Source of the DNA: Phoronis australis
Lineage: Eukaryota > Phoronida > Phoronidae
Reading direction: 5' to 3'
Assembly: GCA_002633005.1 (NCBI GenBank)
Contig: NMRA01000024.1
Coordinates: forward strand, 1,474,780-1,538,779
DNA: 64,000 nt
Shown: piece by piece, positions 29,001 through 39,426 of the stretch
How the letters are laid out: the number at the start of each line of letters is the position of its first letter
Position numbering within the stretch: the stretch's first letter is position 1
Notes under the pieces: model-generated
The model's input: the letters and a program-made list of their open reading frames with translations, nothing else
The model's database searches: none
Told to the model about the DNA's origin: nothing
Program-made: the position numbers and the translations under genes

Positions 29001-32000
29001 TGGAACCATTTTTATGCTTTATGAATATAGCTGTGTGCAGGTCTGAAGGCTATGCAAGACCCTAGAAAAATATCCACATTCGATATCTCAGAAAGGTTGA
29101 TCCAATTCATACAAACTTTCAGAAAGTGCCCTCAATGCTATGCAGTAATGTTATTTCATTTTTTTGTTAAATTTCACTAAAAACACCGTCATACGACCCA
29201 ATTGATAACAAACTGGTAAAAAGGAAAAAAACAAATTCCTCAGGCTTTCCATTTTCGAAAAATAAATATCTTTACCAAGTTAATATTATAGTTTTTGACC
29301 AAATATGCAGACTTGTCAACCTTTAAGAATTCCTTACAAGGATTCTATCATAAATTATATTAGACATAATGACCTATCCACACAGTTTTACTTAATGCTT
29401 TTAACAAAATATGAAACACGATTTAGTCACTCCGTAAACCTGGCCCTAATTTTTTTCTATTGGGTTAGGAGCTTGAAGTTGAACTGGAGTTCGCTATAAG
29501 CCCTAAAGGTTATCTCCAACCTTATTTAGTGGCCTCCATTCTAACTCATATATCAAAAACTAAGCTTTGTCAACTAGTAAAAGTATATATTTTCTGAAAG
29601 AACAAAGATCAGGAAATATATTTATACTTTTTGTATTTATGTGCCATTATTATTTTTTACATAAAAACCTTTTTTAACTAAAATTTCATTATTAAAAAAG
29701 GTACATTAATAGCAAAATAACTCCTCAGTCGATTTTAACCTTTTTTAAATGAAAACTGCAGCAGTTACCTCAAAAACGCTGTTAGGAATTTTCTATTCTA
29801 ACAGCGTTTCTGAGATTGATGACTAAGTATTAAGTATGGAAAGTTTCAGCAAAATCCATCAAGCTGTTTTCGAGAACTAGTGTTCCTAAGTTCAAATAAA
29901 GTCTGAACTGGGACAAGTGAAAATGTCAAAGTCTTCGGTTGATTATTTGGTGAAAACCTGTTTTCGGTACACATAACCTATACAATCCTTAACTATGTTA
30001 GCTATTTCAACATTCACTTGCAATGTCAACTGATTTTGCAGTGCGTAACTAACTTAATTATCATTAAACCTCAAATAGACATATTGTTCCCAGCCAACTT
30101 TTACTGTTATTAATGCCCTACTTTGTAAGTAGGTCACAGTTCATAGCCTGTACACGTGATGTGCTGGGAGACTGATACGAAACCAAGTAAGGAATGGATT
30201 ACAAAAATTGAATCGGTGGTTAAAGTATGCCGTTAGCATGAGATCGAAACATGTCAACTTATTAATTGAATTACGGAAGTTGAAATTACACCTTTGAATG
30301 AAGACCCAGGTTTAGAAATCCCAGTCACGTGAAACCGTGGCCGTGCTGATCATCAAAGTTTTAAAAATTTTAATGCACGTGAAAATTTATGCTATCAAAC
30401 AAAACTCACTTTAAAAGGTCCAGAAACAATCGGAATCCAGATTCGAAATCTTTGCACGGACTTCAACTGCATTTTCATACTACACGGGACGTTTATTTTC
30501 GAACTTGAGTTCAAAATTCACACTAGGCAAAATGGATGGCACACCGGCAATTTTAACAAGTTACTGGAGTATTTTAACTGTCAAACAAAAAACATTTCAA
30601 AAATATTTTGACTACTTTTTAGCTGAGTGTAAGATCAACTGAAAGGGATATTCACACTAAAATGATTGGAATATTCCTTATATTTTTGAACAAAAAAACA
30701 TGAAAATTGAACAAAGTTTCTTTTTTGTAGCAGCGTTAGTCAAAATGTATCAACGTTAAATCTTCACAAATTACAAAGTAGCAGGTTGAACATGTCTTTC
30801 AGTTCAGCAAAAGTCGCCATGTAGTCTGTGCCACCAGAAATGTCCAACGAGAATTGTGAGCACTTTTATCACTCAATAAGTAACATCTGCGAGGCTGAAA
30901 TTTGGTGAAAAATGTTGAATCGCGCAGATTAGTAAGTAAAGATATGTCTCACTAAATTTCACGGAAAATTATTGGTGAAAATAATTTATACTAAGTTTTA
31001 AACTCGTAACTTATCCCGCTGTGGTCCAAGATGGCTGACCCCATCCAAACAAGGCAACTCAAATTTCGCCACAAAAATTACAATAACTTTGAACTGCTTG
31101 CCCCGATTTTGATAATTTTGATTTTTAATAAGTAGGATGCATTATCTTTACGATGATAGAGCAGCATTTTTTCATAATGAAAAATTTTTTTGGTTCGACA
31201 GCTCTAATTTAAGTAAGTGAATGAACGATATGAAAGGGAAAAGATCGCAACGCACATTTCGAGCTGTAACTTTTGCATGTCACACTTTGTTATAGCAAAT
31301 TGTAGTGCGAAATATAGTAAAATATGACTACGCGGTTGATTTCAAGTCTGTGATACAGCAATCATGTGAAAATCTTTTGTTTACCCCCGCCCGCTGATCG
31401 CTCGCCAACAAAGTCGACAGTGATCAACCCTTCCATTGGCAGAGTTTGTCATCCATCCTAGGATGTGCATACTCAATTACGGTAATGTAAAATGATGGCT
31501 ATAAAGATATCAAATCAATTTCAATGGCTCTGTCTGTTCGACGGCCACCTTTTGTCGAATGAAAACATCACCGACAAGGCAGAACTGGGAAGTGACTGGC
31601 TTAACATTAACGTCACACATTCGATTAACCGCAAAACGCCACCTGAAGTTTTTTCACAATTACACACGCGGACGATGTGTGACTTTTTGGCAAAAAATAA
31701 CTTAAAAATGAATTTGGCTCATGAATGTAAGTATCTACTATAAAGTAAGGAACATTTAAACAGGTGCTTTGACCATGCCTAAAAGTCAATTTACCTGTTC
31801 TACGAGGGCTTTAAATTGGTACTAACAACACTTCTCAATCAAAAAAAAAAAACATCACTGACAACTGACAAGCCATCACTTGTCTAACTCTGACTTCCAA
31901 ATCATTAAAAATATGTTAAATTAGACAACCCTCTATTTGTGACCACATATTGGTCCTTATTAACAGACAGAGCAGCTAATTACTTCACAGCGGAAACGCC

Positions 32001-33645
32001 GTACAAATCTTTTTGCGTCACGTTCAAGCTAGTGTGATATTAGCTAATTATCTGATCTGTTTTCCTGCTCTATTTTGCACAGCAATTATCTCTACCCTTG
32101 CCATGGCAATTAGGGTAACCATTCTTCAAAAAGGAGCAAAACAAACAGCTGAAGTTGTCACAAATAAATTATTTCCAAACTCACAATAACGGCGTGACAG
32201 AATTCATTACAGATGCGTTATACACATCTTGCTAATGAATAAAGTTGCTGATTAAATTTTAAACTGCTCTAAAATGGGCGTCTGTCAAAACAAAAGGATT
32301 TTTATTAGTGACCGGTCTCAGCTTCTTTCTTAATTGAATAAGAACCATTTCCTTTGTTGGGAAAACTGACAGACCTGTTATTAGGATCATGCTTGGCACA
32401 TGAAATGACACACTGTATCAAGTCAACTCACTGAGCAAGGTTGCAAGCAATATTAAACTGTCAGTTAATTTCGAAGCTCATAGATCATCTCCAATTTTCG
32501 TAACGAGTTAAGACTAGTTTCGTAAGCGTTACGGTAAATTCTCCTCAATTTCGGAAAAAAAATAATTGCCAAATATTGACATTTTCTTGCAGTGTTGTGA
32601 GAGCCCAGAAATTGTACTATGGTAGACATTGCACAAAACTTGAACGTTGTTAACCATTCATTTGGTGCTAAGAATTTTGAAAATTTGAGAAAACAATTTC
32701 AGCTGCCGGTCACATTGTGTTCTAAACTGGTGAGCAAGCGGGTTTAAAGGCAGCAGATTTAAACAATGAAATAACATTCCTGCGGTGCGCCACATTGTAT
32801 AATTGAAAGATGAAGAAAATGTACAGTACATTCTGCATGTTTTTACGATGACAACATTGGCATTCGACGAAATACTGTACATGGTGTTTGTCAATGGGTA
32901 GCTCAAAAAACAAATCTCTTCAACTTACCTCGAAACAACACTATCGTTGGGTACAAAAATTGTTATAAAAAAATTATGTCAACCATCATTGCCGTAAAAG
33001 CAAAGACCAAGCATTGCCTAAACCAACAGTTCATTGCAAATTTTCCTCTTCCAGCCTGTTACCTTTCCACTAAACCTCCCCCCCTCCCTCCGTTACTTCT
33101 TGTTATAACGAACAACTAGTAACGGCCATCAACTCACCTGATGCACAGCCATCGTGACGCGGAGAATTTTATCGGATTCTTATTTAATCTATAACAACAT
33201 GCCTTTGGCAAACTAATAGCTAGTTCAGCAACAACAACTCACCCAGGCAGTTGGAAGAATCAAGTTGCAGCTGCAGGAAGTTACTGCAGACATTCCGCAG
33301 GCTGCGAATGTTCAGCATACTAGCACCTTGTAGAATGGCCTGCACATTGTGAACGTTCACTTCTATCGTCCCAGTGTACATGAACTCCAGTAGAACATCC
33401 ATGGCCGACGCCTCTATACCGTGAATCTCGATGCGGCTCTTGGCCGTTTCTAGCATTCCGTTGGTGAACATGGCTCTAAGATAGGGGCTACATCCCGCAA
33501 GGACGACGCGGTGAGCATGGAAGTCTTGGGAGCCAATGGACAGCGTAATATCACAGAGTTCACGTTTTGCCCTCAGATCACGCATTGCATGGAAGGCAGC
33601 GTTCATGTGGTTATGAATAGTGAACGAACGAGATTCCACTATCAT
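19354..33645 (-). CDS. Kelch-like (BTB-BACK-Kelch) protein, predicted CUL3 substrate adaptor, 568 residues
   Basis: Six exons on the minus strand: 33645-33243, 28854-28337, 23024-22796, 21992-21852, 20708-20516 and 19576-19354. All borders are AG/GT, phases match, and the total is 1707 nt with a TGA. Domains in order: BTB (about residues 14-120, core CDITLSIGSQDFHAHRVVL), BACK (about 133-240, starting NCLGIHSFAD), a short linker with RNCPKCQ, then six Kelch blades (about 268-568). Five blades carry the GG doublet with a Tyr and Trp downstream (VIGGE, AIGGE, VAGGY, AFGGR, VMGGF); blade 1 has VLGGR. Family knowledge: such proteins dimerise through BTB, bind CUL3 through BTB and BACK, and recruit substrates with the propeller. 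About 570 residues is the normal length. I cannot name the vertebrate KLHL orthologue. The ATG at 33645 was chosen because an acceptor at 33663-33664 lies just upstream, implying a separate 5' UTR exon. Confidence 0.93.
19668..19915 (+). mobile_element. tRNA-derived SINE, ending in a T-rich tail
   Basis: The head has an A-box-like TGGCCTAGTGGG and a degenerate B-box region. A body of about 150 bp follows (including GTGCAATGGGTTTAGCTGAG and CAGACCACCTGCA), then a run of T. The same body is seen at 24646-24845 and, inverted, at 28915-29035. It lies in the last intron of the kelch-like gene. Confidence 0.6.
20755..20960. repeat. dispersed repeat, copy 1 (second copy at 55290-55535)
   Basis: About 200 bp shared with 55290-55535 in the same orientation. 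Shared blocks include TTTTCCAGGTGATGAATC, TTTTTGCATGAATAAAGTCA and ATAATGATAAAAA. It lies in an intron of the kelch-like gene. Family unknown. Confidence 0.75.
24646..24845 (+). mobile_element. SINE copy, tRNA-derived type
   Basis: Begins with an A-box-like TATGGCATAGTGGGCC and a B-box-like GGGCGAGTCCC. CACACTGCTAGAGCCTTG and AGTGCAATGGGCCCACCTGAG then match the copy at 19668-19915. Lies in intron 2 of the kelch-like gene. Confidence 0.55.
25035..25063. repeat. perfect 13-bp inverted repeat (hairpin)
   Basis: ACAATGCATATAC, a three-base AAA loop, then its exact reverse complement. It lies about 160 bases before the assembly gap. Confidence 0.9.
25224..25318. other. assembly gap (95 N)
   Basis: A run of N in intron 2 of the kelch-like gene. 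Sequence on both sides is related as an inverted repeat (near 25150-25195 and 25370-25405), which would explain the failed assembly. Any predicted reading frame that crosses it is meaningless. Confidence 0.98.
28098..28156. repeat. 20-bp tandem repeat, just under three copies
   Basis: The unit CACTTATACCGCATACAGTA is repeated head to tail, with one G-to-A change in the second copy. Confidence 0.9.
28337..28854 (-). CDS. kelch-like gene exon 2: BACK domain and first Kelch blade
   Basis: Encodes residues 135-307. The BACK helices are clear (SFADMFSCIELESAARQYI, then SEDRLNHLLGSDQLQV and EVFEAALAWIQWD). A cysteine pair (RNCPKCQ) lies in the BACK-Kelch linker. The first Kelch blade (VYVLGGRNGVDCQLGSMEKY) ends the exon at phase 0. 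Confidence 0.93.
28855..33242 (-). other. intron 1 of the kelch-like gene
   Basis: About 4.4 kb. It holds an inverted SINE tail at 28915-29035 and a minus-oriented member of the TTACCGTAA repeat family near 32530. Otherwise I see only AT-rich sequence and no supported exon. Confidence 0.85.
28915..29035 (-). mobile_element. SINE tail fragment, inverted
   Basis: The reverse complement contains GAGCGGCCTGCGCACATC, GTGCAATGTGTACCAGACC and ACCTGCAATTATTTTTT. These match the 3' body and T-rich tail of the copy at 19668-19915. Confidence 0.6.
33243..33645 (-). CDS. kelch-like gene exon 1: start codon and BTB domain
   Basis: Encodes residues 1-134 plus the first base of Gly135. The BTB core is complete, including the HAHRVVLAGCSPYLRAMF segment and the MYTGTIEV strand. 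It ends at a strong GTGAG donor. A splice acceptor sits 17 bases upstream of the ATG, so transcription starts further upstream, beyond 33700. Confidence 0.93.
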
Positions 33646-33893
33646 TTTGGTCCAGTGTACACCTGAAGCCCAAAGAATGAGACGTAGTCAATAAGAAAAA
33701 AAAATACCACGAACAATGATAACTACCACCTAGTAAACTAGCGAAGTCGCAACTTTTTTCGAGAACATACTTAACACTGAAGCTGTCACAACATATATTT
33801 AACTGCATGTAGTGTTGTCTTAGAAAGCCACCATTTAAAGTTCACGTTTTGGGTTGAAACCGCAGTGTTCTCAATACATGTAAAAGTTCTGAG

Positions 33894-33953
33894 CCACGTT
33901 AGAAAAGCCCTGAGCCAAGTTTTTAAACATGGCTCATAGCTTTCCTAACATGG
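33894..33953. repeat. 60-nt imperfect hairpin upstream of the kelch-like gene
   Basis: Two 24-base arms pair at 20 positions (CCACGTTAGAAAAGC and its partner GCTTTCCTAACATGG; inner stem TGAGCCA). The loop is 12 bases. A further copy of the GAGCCA arm follows at about 33970. It could be a short palindromic repeat or a small-RNA precursor. Confidence 0.6.
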
Positions 33954-34117
33954 TGTTAAAACAACTGAGCCAGATTTGAAAAGCCCACGTTTTGCCTGGT
34001 CAACAAGAGAGGTCACTGAAATAACGTTGTATTTAAGTGTTGTCAATACAGACTTAGCCTAGAAAAAGTTTCCCCTGAAGCAAATTCTAGCTAGGTTAAA
34101 GGGCTGTCTAGACGTTA

Positions 34118-34430
34118 TTCAAACTAGTGCAACTTACCCCACTTATGACAAGTACTTCACCTTATCAAGGAAGGGTAACTTGTTTTAGAGCAACTTGCTC
34201 CACTTCAAATTCCCATGTGCCCGTAAACCTGAGGTAAGGCGGAAGTAACGAAGCATCAGCTGCGGTTATACACGGGGTTTCTTTTGCGCATCATACCCGC
34301 ATTAGGTTTCATCGTCACGCACAGAGCGACAATTTCCGCCTTACCCAAAATATTAGATATGTTTGTGTGAACGCTCCATTCAAAAGCGGGGTAAGATACA
34401 CTGGTGTAAGTTGTTCTAGGGTAGGTCGTG
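34118..34430. mobile_element. degenerate palindromic repeat (probable foldback MITE)
   Basis: GGTAAGGCGGAA near 34234 and its exact reverse complement near 34330 are nested inside a weaker pair (CAACTTACC near 34129 and GTAAGTTG near 34404). Exact ends were not determined. Confidence 0.45.
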
Positions 34431-37400
34431 TGCGGAGGGGACTATAGTGGCACTCATCTTTCAATTTTTCCTTGTATGAACGACTCTAGTGACATGCTCA
34501 ATAATAAAAAAACAATGAGTCGCTATAATAGCTGTTTGTGTAAATTATCAGATAAGGAAGGACGTGAAAACATGATACAAATTTTCATGTTTTGATTTTT
34601 GCTCAAGGGGAGCCCCACAAAACTTATCAAAGTTCATTCACAGTTCTGACCTTTCTACACACCATACAAAGCAGTCTGTCATTCTTAACTGCCATTTAGT
34701 GATATACCCCACTTTTCTCCATTGAGATGCTGAAAATGTCAGGTATCACAACAGTGTTCAGCACAAGCAAAAAAGGAGATAACTCCACTGCAGATGGTGA
34801 ATATTGAATAGTCTATAGGGAGAATTAGGGTTCCTAAATTACACAGTAAAATGTAGGTCATTTGAATCACTGTTGTTTCAATGGGAAGTTTCACTTGTGT
34901 GTGTGTGTGGGGGGGGGCAATCAGTGGGGCGAATAGTGGAGACATGTCACTGAGATGGGTGACACTAATAAAATTTTTGGTAAAATTTTTTACCATTTTG
35001 GCAACAATTATTTGACTGGTCATTTTAGATTGAGTAATTATAAAAATAGGACGCCCGGATGGGAAATCAGTTTTTCTTTGATGTAAGTTTTGGTCTGATA
35101 ATTCTCAGCATGGTGTGAATACTAAACTAACAGATGTGATCTCAAAAGTCTGCAAATCCAGTGACTGATCCAGCTGACAACCATCAATCTTTCCACTTTT
35201 CCAGATAACGTATAAACAATCATGTTTTAAGCCCTCATTCAATTAGTATTGAAATTGGGCACAATTCTCACATAACCATAGGGCTGAATGTTTTCAATAA
35301 GTATAGAAATGGGTCACAACTGTAGCTCTAGCTATAACCAAAGGTTGGACATTTTCATTTTGGTCGCACATCATATCACCACATAAGCCCAGCTACACCT
35401 TTTATCTTAAAAAGATGAGTGCCCCCCGGGGTTTCGCTTTAATCATCTTGATTTATTTCAGTTTCAAATTTGAGTAAAGAACGAAATTAACATATTATGA
35501 AAGTTGGTTTGATGGTTAATATGCGATAGGTAAAAGAAGTTGGCACCATACTCTCACGGGTCAATGACCAGGGCGTTTAAAATGAAAAAAATAATCACCA
35601 GTAAATGAACAATAAGGTGATGCAGGACCCTCAGGCAAGAAAAAGTACAGTGAATCAAGCTCTAGTCTATTTTTTGCTAAATTTAACCAAAATGATATGG
35701 TCACTTTACCCATTTAAGAGAAGATTGATACAAAATCAAAAGTTAAATTCTGAACTTTTCTCTTTCACAAAATATACGTTTGCTGAGTTAAAGTCTAAAG
35801 TTTTGAATAGAGGTAAATACACAGACTTTTTGATGCTTGAGAAATTGCATGTGGGCATTTGTTGAATAATACATTCATACAGGTTATTGTACAAAACGGA
35901 AGAGATGCATGTCATCCTGTTCTTAACATTCAGTGAGAAAGTCTGCGAGCATCTCAGCTGGTCAGCAACAGTCACCTACAGGGGTGCCGAATTTTGTGAA
36001 CCAGTCTGATTCTTATAACTACGAAAAGAAAACTAGCGCTCAAAATGCTGGACCCCTATTAATAACCATTACCTGCTGGTTGGTATCAGTTGGACATGGG
36101 TCCACAGTTAAGATTCAGCGCCAACTCTAGCACTTCACAGATTGTCTCATGTTTGAGACAGTACTGTTGATTAGTCCCCTGAGAGAACACGTAGTTCCGA
36201 TGACCAGTGTAAAAACACAGTCGTACAAGAAAGCTTTAAGTTAGTATACATCAATAAAACATCAACATTTTTCACGTCACTTCCAGTGTTCTCCACAGCA
36301 GAAAATTCAAAATTGGCTGGATTTACATAACTTGAATGCCATCTCCCAAGACATCAAATCTGCTCCATCTATTGAAAGCTGTACAAGCAAGATTGATTCC
36401 CTACTATTCAATCAGCATTAGTTTGCCATTCGCAATTCTGATGCTAAGTGTTAAGGTGGCAGAGTGAGTTGCAAACCAGACAGCAAATTATTTGCGCTTC
36501 CACTAATCGTTGTTGCAACCTTGTTCGATTTAATCAAGAAGCGAGCTAGCAGCCTTACTTTCCGAAAGCTAAATAATCATGCAATTGTGCCTTTGTTATA
36601 CCTCCGCGAACGAGGAGAGTTGAATCCGGAACATGCCAGTTGATATGGCACTCATTTCATTTAACCATGTTCCCATTCAACATACAACTCAACTACGAAA
36701 TCAAGAAATGTCAACTAAGCCTGTTGAACTGGCTAAAAAATTGCTAAAAAATTTGCTAGTCATAAATTACAACAATTTCAGTTCTTTAGGATTAAGAGAA
36801 AGCCTGCAATTGAGTACCCATTATTACCAGGCATGCTGAAATTTGTACTAGCCGCTAGATAGGAATGGAGTATTTTGTGCACAGGAGCAATAACCACTGT
36901 TTAGATGTAACTTGGAAGGCTATACAGTGGGATGTTCAAACAAGTTGCGCAAAGTCTGTTGCAAATGTCCATGCATGAAAAAAGTTGTATTTCGTATGTT
37001 TGAAGTCTGACCATCTTGACCAATAGAGTTGGGAAAACAGGAGTCGCTTATATGGTGGTACACTCACAGGATACAGGAGCTTTTTGGCAAATTACGCCTA
37101 AACAAGCCATGATGCTGTAACAACTACAAGTACCTTTCAAGAGTAAGAAGGATCCCTTTGCAAATAGAGCCTGTTGATTTCTTTCAATTGCTTTAACTTA
37201 ACAAATAGTCTGTCAAATGTGAATTCTTTCTAACTTGTTCATTTGTTCACAAAAGAAATTGTTAGCATAGCTAGCTATTTTCAATGTAGACTTCACTGAA
37301 AATTGAAAACAACTAGACAGAAAAAAATGAAATATGGCCAGCTCAAATCAATTCAAAAAGCTTTGTGACTACACCAACTGCTAAGTATTGTACTGCTGTA

Positions 37401-37534
37401 AAAGTGACTGAAGTGTATTCTTGGGTTAAGAATTAGCTGATTTAACAATTTTAACAGAGAAGTGCATCCGACTTATTGTCATTAGCACTTTTCAGTCATT
37501 TGGAGTGGGATTTTGGAGAACAAATCTGCAGTAA

Positions 37535-37606
37535 TAGCTGAGATTACCCGATCGAACCATCAACCTCCATAAAACCGCCAAGTGTGCTAACCATTCAGCT
37601 AATAGG
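37535..37606 (-). repeat. tRNA-like sequence (SINE head or tRNA pseudogene)
   Basis: On the minus strand, TTAGCTGAATGGTTAGCAC resembles a tRNA D-arm/A-box, and GGTTCGATCGG about 30 bases later resembles a B-box. The acceptor ends do not pair well, so a functional tRNA is unlikely. It lies directly beside the large foldback element. Confidence 0.5.
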
Positions 37607-37630
37607 CAATTGCCCGTTACTTAGCGAGTA

Positions 37631-38550
37631 GCAGAGGCTCTGGGCAATGACCATCGCCTCTGTTGGCCCGAACCAGAGGTGATGTAGAGGCTATAGGCGC
37701 TCTGTACGCCGGAAGCTTTTCGGCGAATTATGCCTCGCACCGACTAAACTATCAAAGCCACGTTGTTATAACTACCTTTTGCGCATGGACGAACACCTTA
37801 GGAGGTTGTCGATGTGTTTAAGTTCTTCCAACTCGAACAAATACTCCCGTTATGAAACTTTTTCCTATTTCAGTTCCCAAAATCGTGAAATCAAAATTTT
37901 AATTTTTTAACTAGGCCGAAGGTCAGAAGTTGCGATCCTACCGGCGAACTTTGAAAGCTGAAGTTCTCGCCCTTTGCGTACGTGCTGACGGGAACCAGTC
38001 GTGCATTTGCCGTGTTGTTAAACATTAAAATGTCAAATATGTGCACAAAGACTTTTAAATGTCATATCAACAGCATTTATTTTTATCAAATACAAACAAT
38101 AATTAATTGAAATACAAACAGTTTCAAGTAACGCCAATTAAAGACAAGTATAAGTAAGTGGTGGCATTTTGGAAATGAACATTTGGNCTGACAAGACCGC
38201 AATGGCTCACCTTTGGCCTATTTAAAAATTATTGCGAGCGCGGTAAAAGTTGGAGCGTGCGCAGTACAAAAATTTTGATTTTACGATTTTGGGAACTGAA
38301 ATAGGGACTGCTCGAAGAAAAAGTTTCATAACGGGAGTATTTGTTCGAGTTGGAAGAACTTAAACACATCGACAACCTCCTAAGGTGTTCGTCTATGCGC
38401 AAAAGGTAGTTATAACAACGTGACTTTGATGGTTTAGTCGGTGCGAGGCATAATTCGCCGAAAAGCTTCCGGCGAACAGAGCGCCTATAGCCTCTACATC
38501 GCCTCTGTTCGGGCCAACAGAGGCGATGGTCATTGCCTACAGAGGCTCAT
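37631..38550. mobile_element. large foldback element with arms of about 275 bp
   Basis: The left arm 37631-37905 and right arm 38269-38550 are reverse complements over nearly their whole length. Differences are few, plus one 11-base insertion in the right arm. The spacer is about 363 bp with an N at 38187. Shared blocks include GCGGAATTAT-type sequence around GGAAGCTTTTCGGCGAATTA and CACCTTAGGAGGTTGTCGAT. The arms contain nested AGAGGCGATG repeats. There is no transposase frame. Confidence 0.9.
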
Positions 38551-38599
38551 GATTCACCGGAAGCATATCTACAACAAATCCATCTCGGTGAAACTCAGC

Positions 38600-39426
38600 T
38601 CAAATCTGTGCTGACGCTATTGACAAAATGGTGACCTGGTGTGCGTTCAGTAACGGGACCTACGCTAGGACCTAGCTAAAATCTAGTCAAAGTTACGTGT
38701 TCTCACTTAAAATACACGACCATATCTCACGTAATCTCACGAAGTCTTGCCTTTTAGCGAGGTCGCAGCGTTACTGAAATGAAGGCTGGTCTCAGCAGCC
38801 TGGGGAGTAACGTGACAGCCAACATGTGTCATTGAACTAGTCAAAATAAACAAAGAAACGTTATAACAGGTACAACAACTGAGCAGGTCAGACAAGGAAA
38901 CTGTCAAGGCGTCAAGCTAGTGTCAACGTCAACGACCTGTCGTTGTCCACCTTACGTTTGCAATCATGCGAAGGCTGGGTTCCATAACGCTACTGTTTTG
39001 TATTTCTTATATCAAACATGGGCACAAAAGTTGCAAAACATCCTTTTCTCACCTTGCACTCATTGACCCAAAATAAAAGAAAACAGCAACGTATCAGCCG
39101 AAACTTTGTCCAACATGGCTGTGTGCATTGGCAATAACAATATTTACTGTTGGGGAACGAGATAAAAGATAACGCTCATTATCAAATAATACCCTTACCT
39201 TTGGCCAGCAGTTGTGAGCTTTGCACACGTTCAAACGTGATATGTTGCATTACAAGCTAAAGTCGCAAAGACAAGTTGAAATTTACCGCTAACGTTTTAT
39301 TGCCTTTGCACGATTGGAATCCAAAACAACGTCTTTCTGATTCGTACCATTCATGCCTCACCAGGGACCTATTGATTTGTCTTTGCTTTGACGTGTGCAG
39401 CAACAGTGCTTCTTCATCGTTTCAAG
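38600..39426 (+). promoter_or_regulatory. presumed promoter and 5' UTR region of the 98-residue protein gene
   Basis: Upstream of the first coding exon and downstream of the foldback element. I see no clear TATA box. The region is inferred from position only. Confidence 0.3.

Larger units (their letters stand above)
33663..37534. other. intergenic stretch upstream of the kelch-like gene
   Basis: No supported exon on either strand. The 5' UTR exon and promoter of the minus-strand kelch-like gene must lie in or beyond this stretch, but I cannot place them. Repeats are listed separately. Confidence 0.6.

Noticed and set aside
31492-31743. 83-residue plus-strand frame in intron 1 of the kelch-like gene
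   Set aside because: No splice or domain support, and antisense to the gene.
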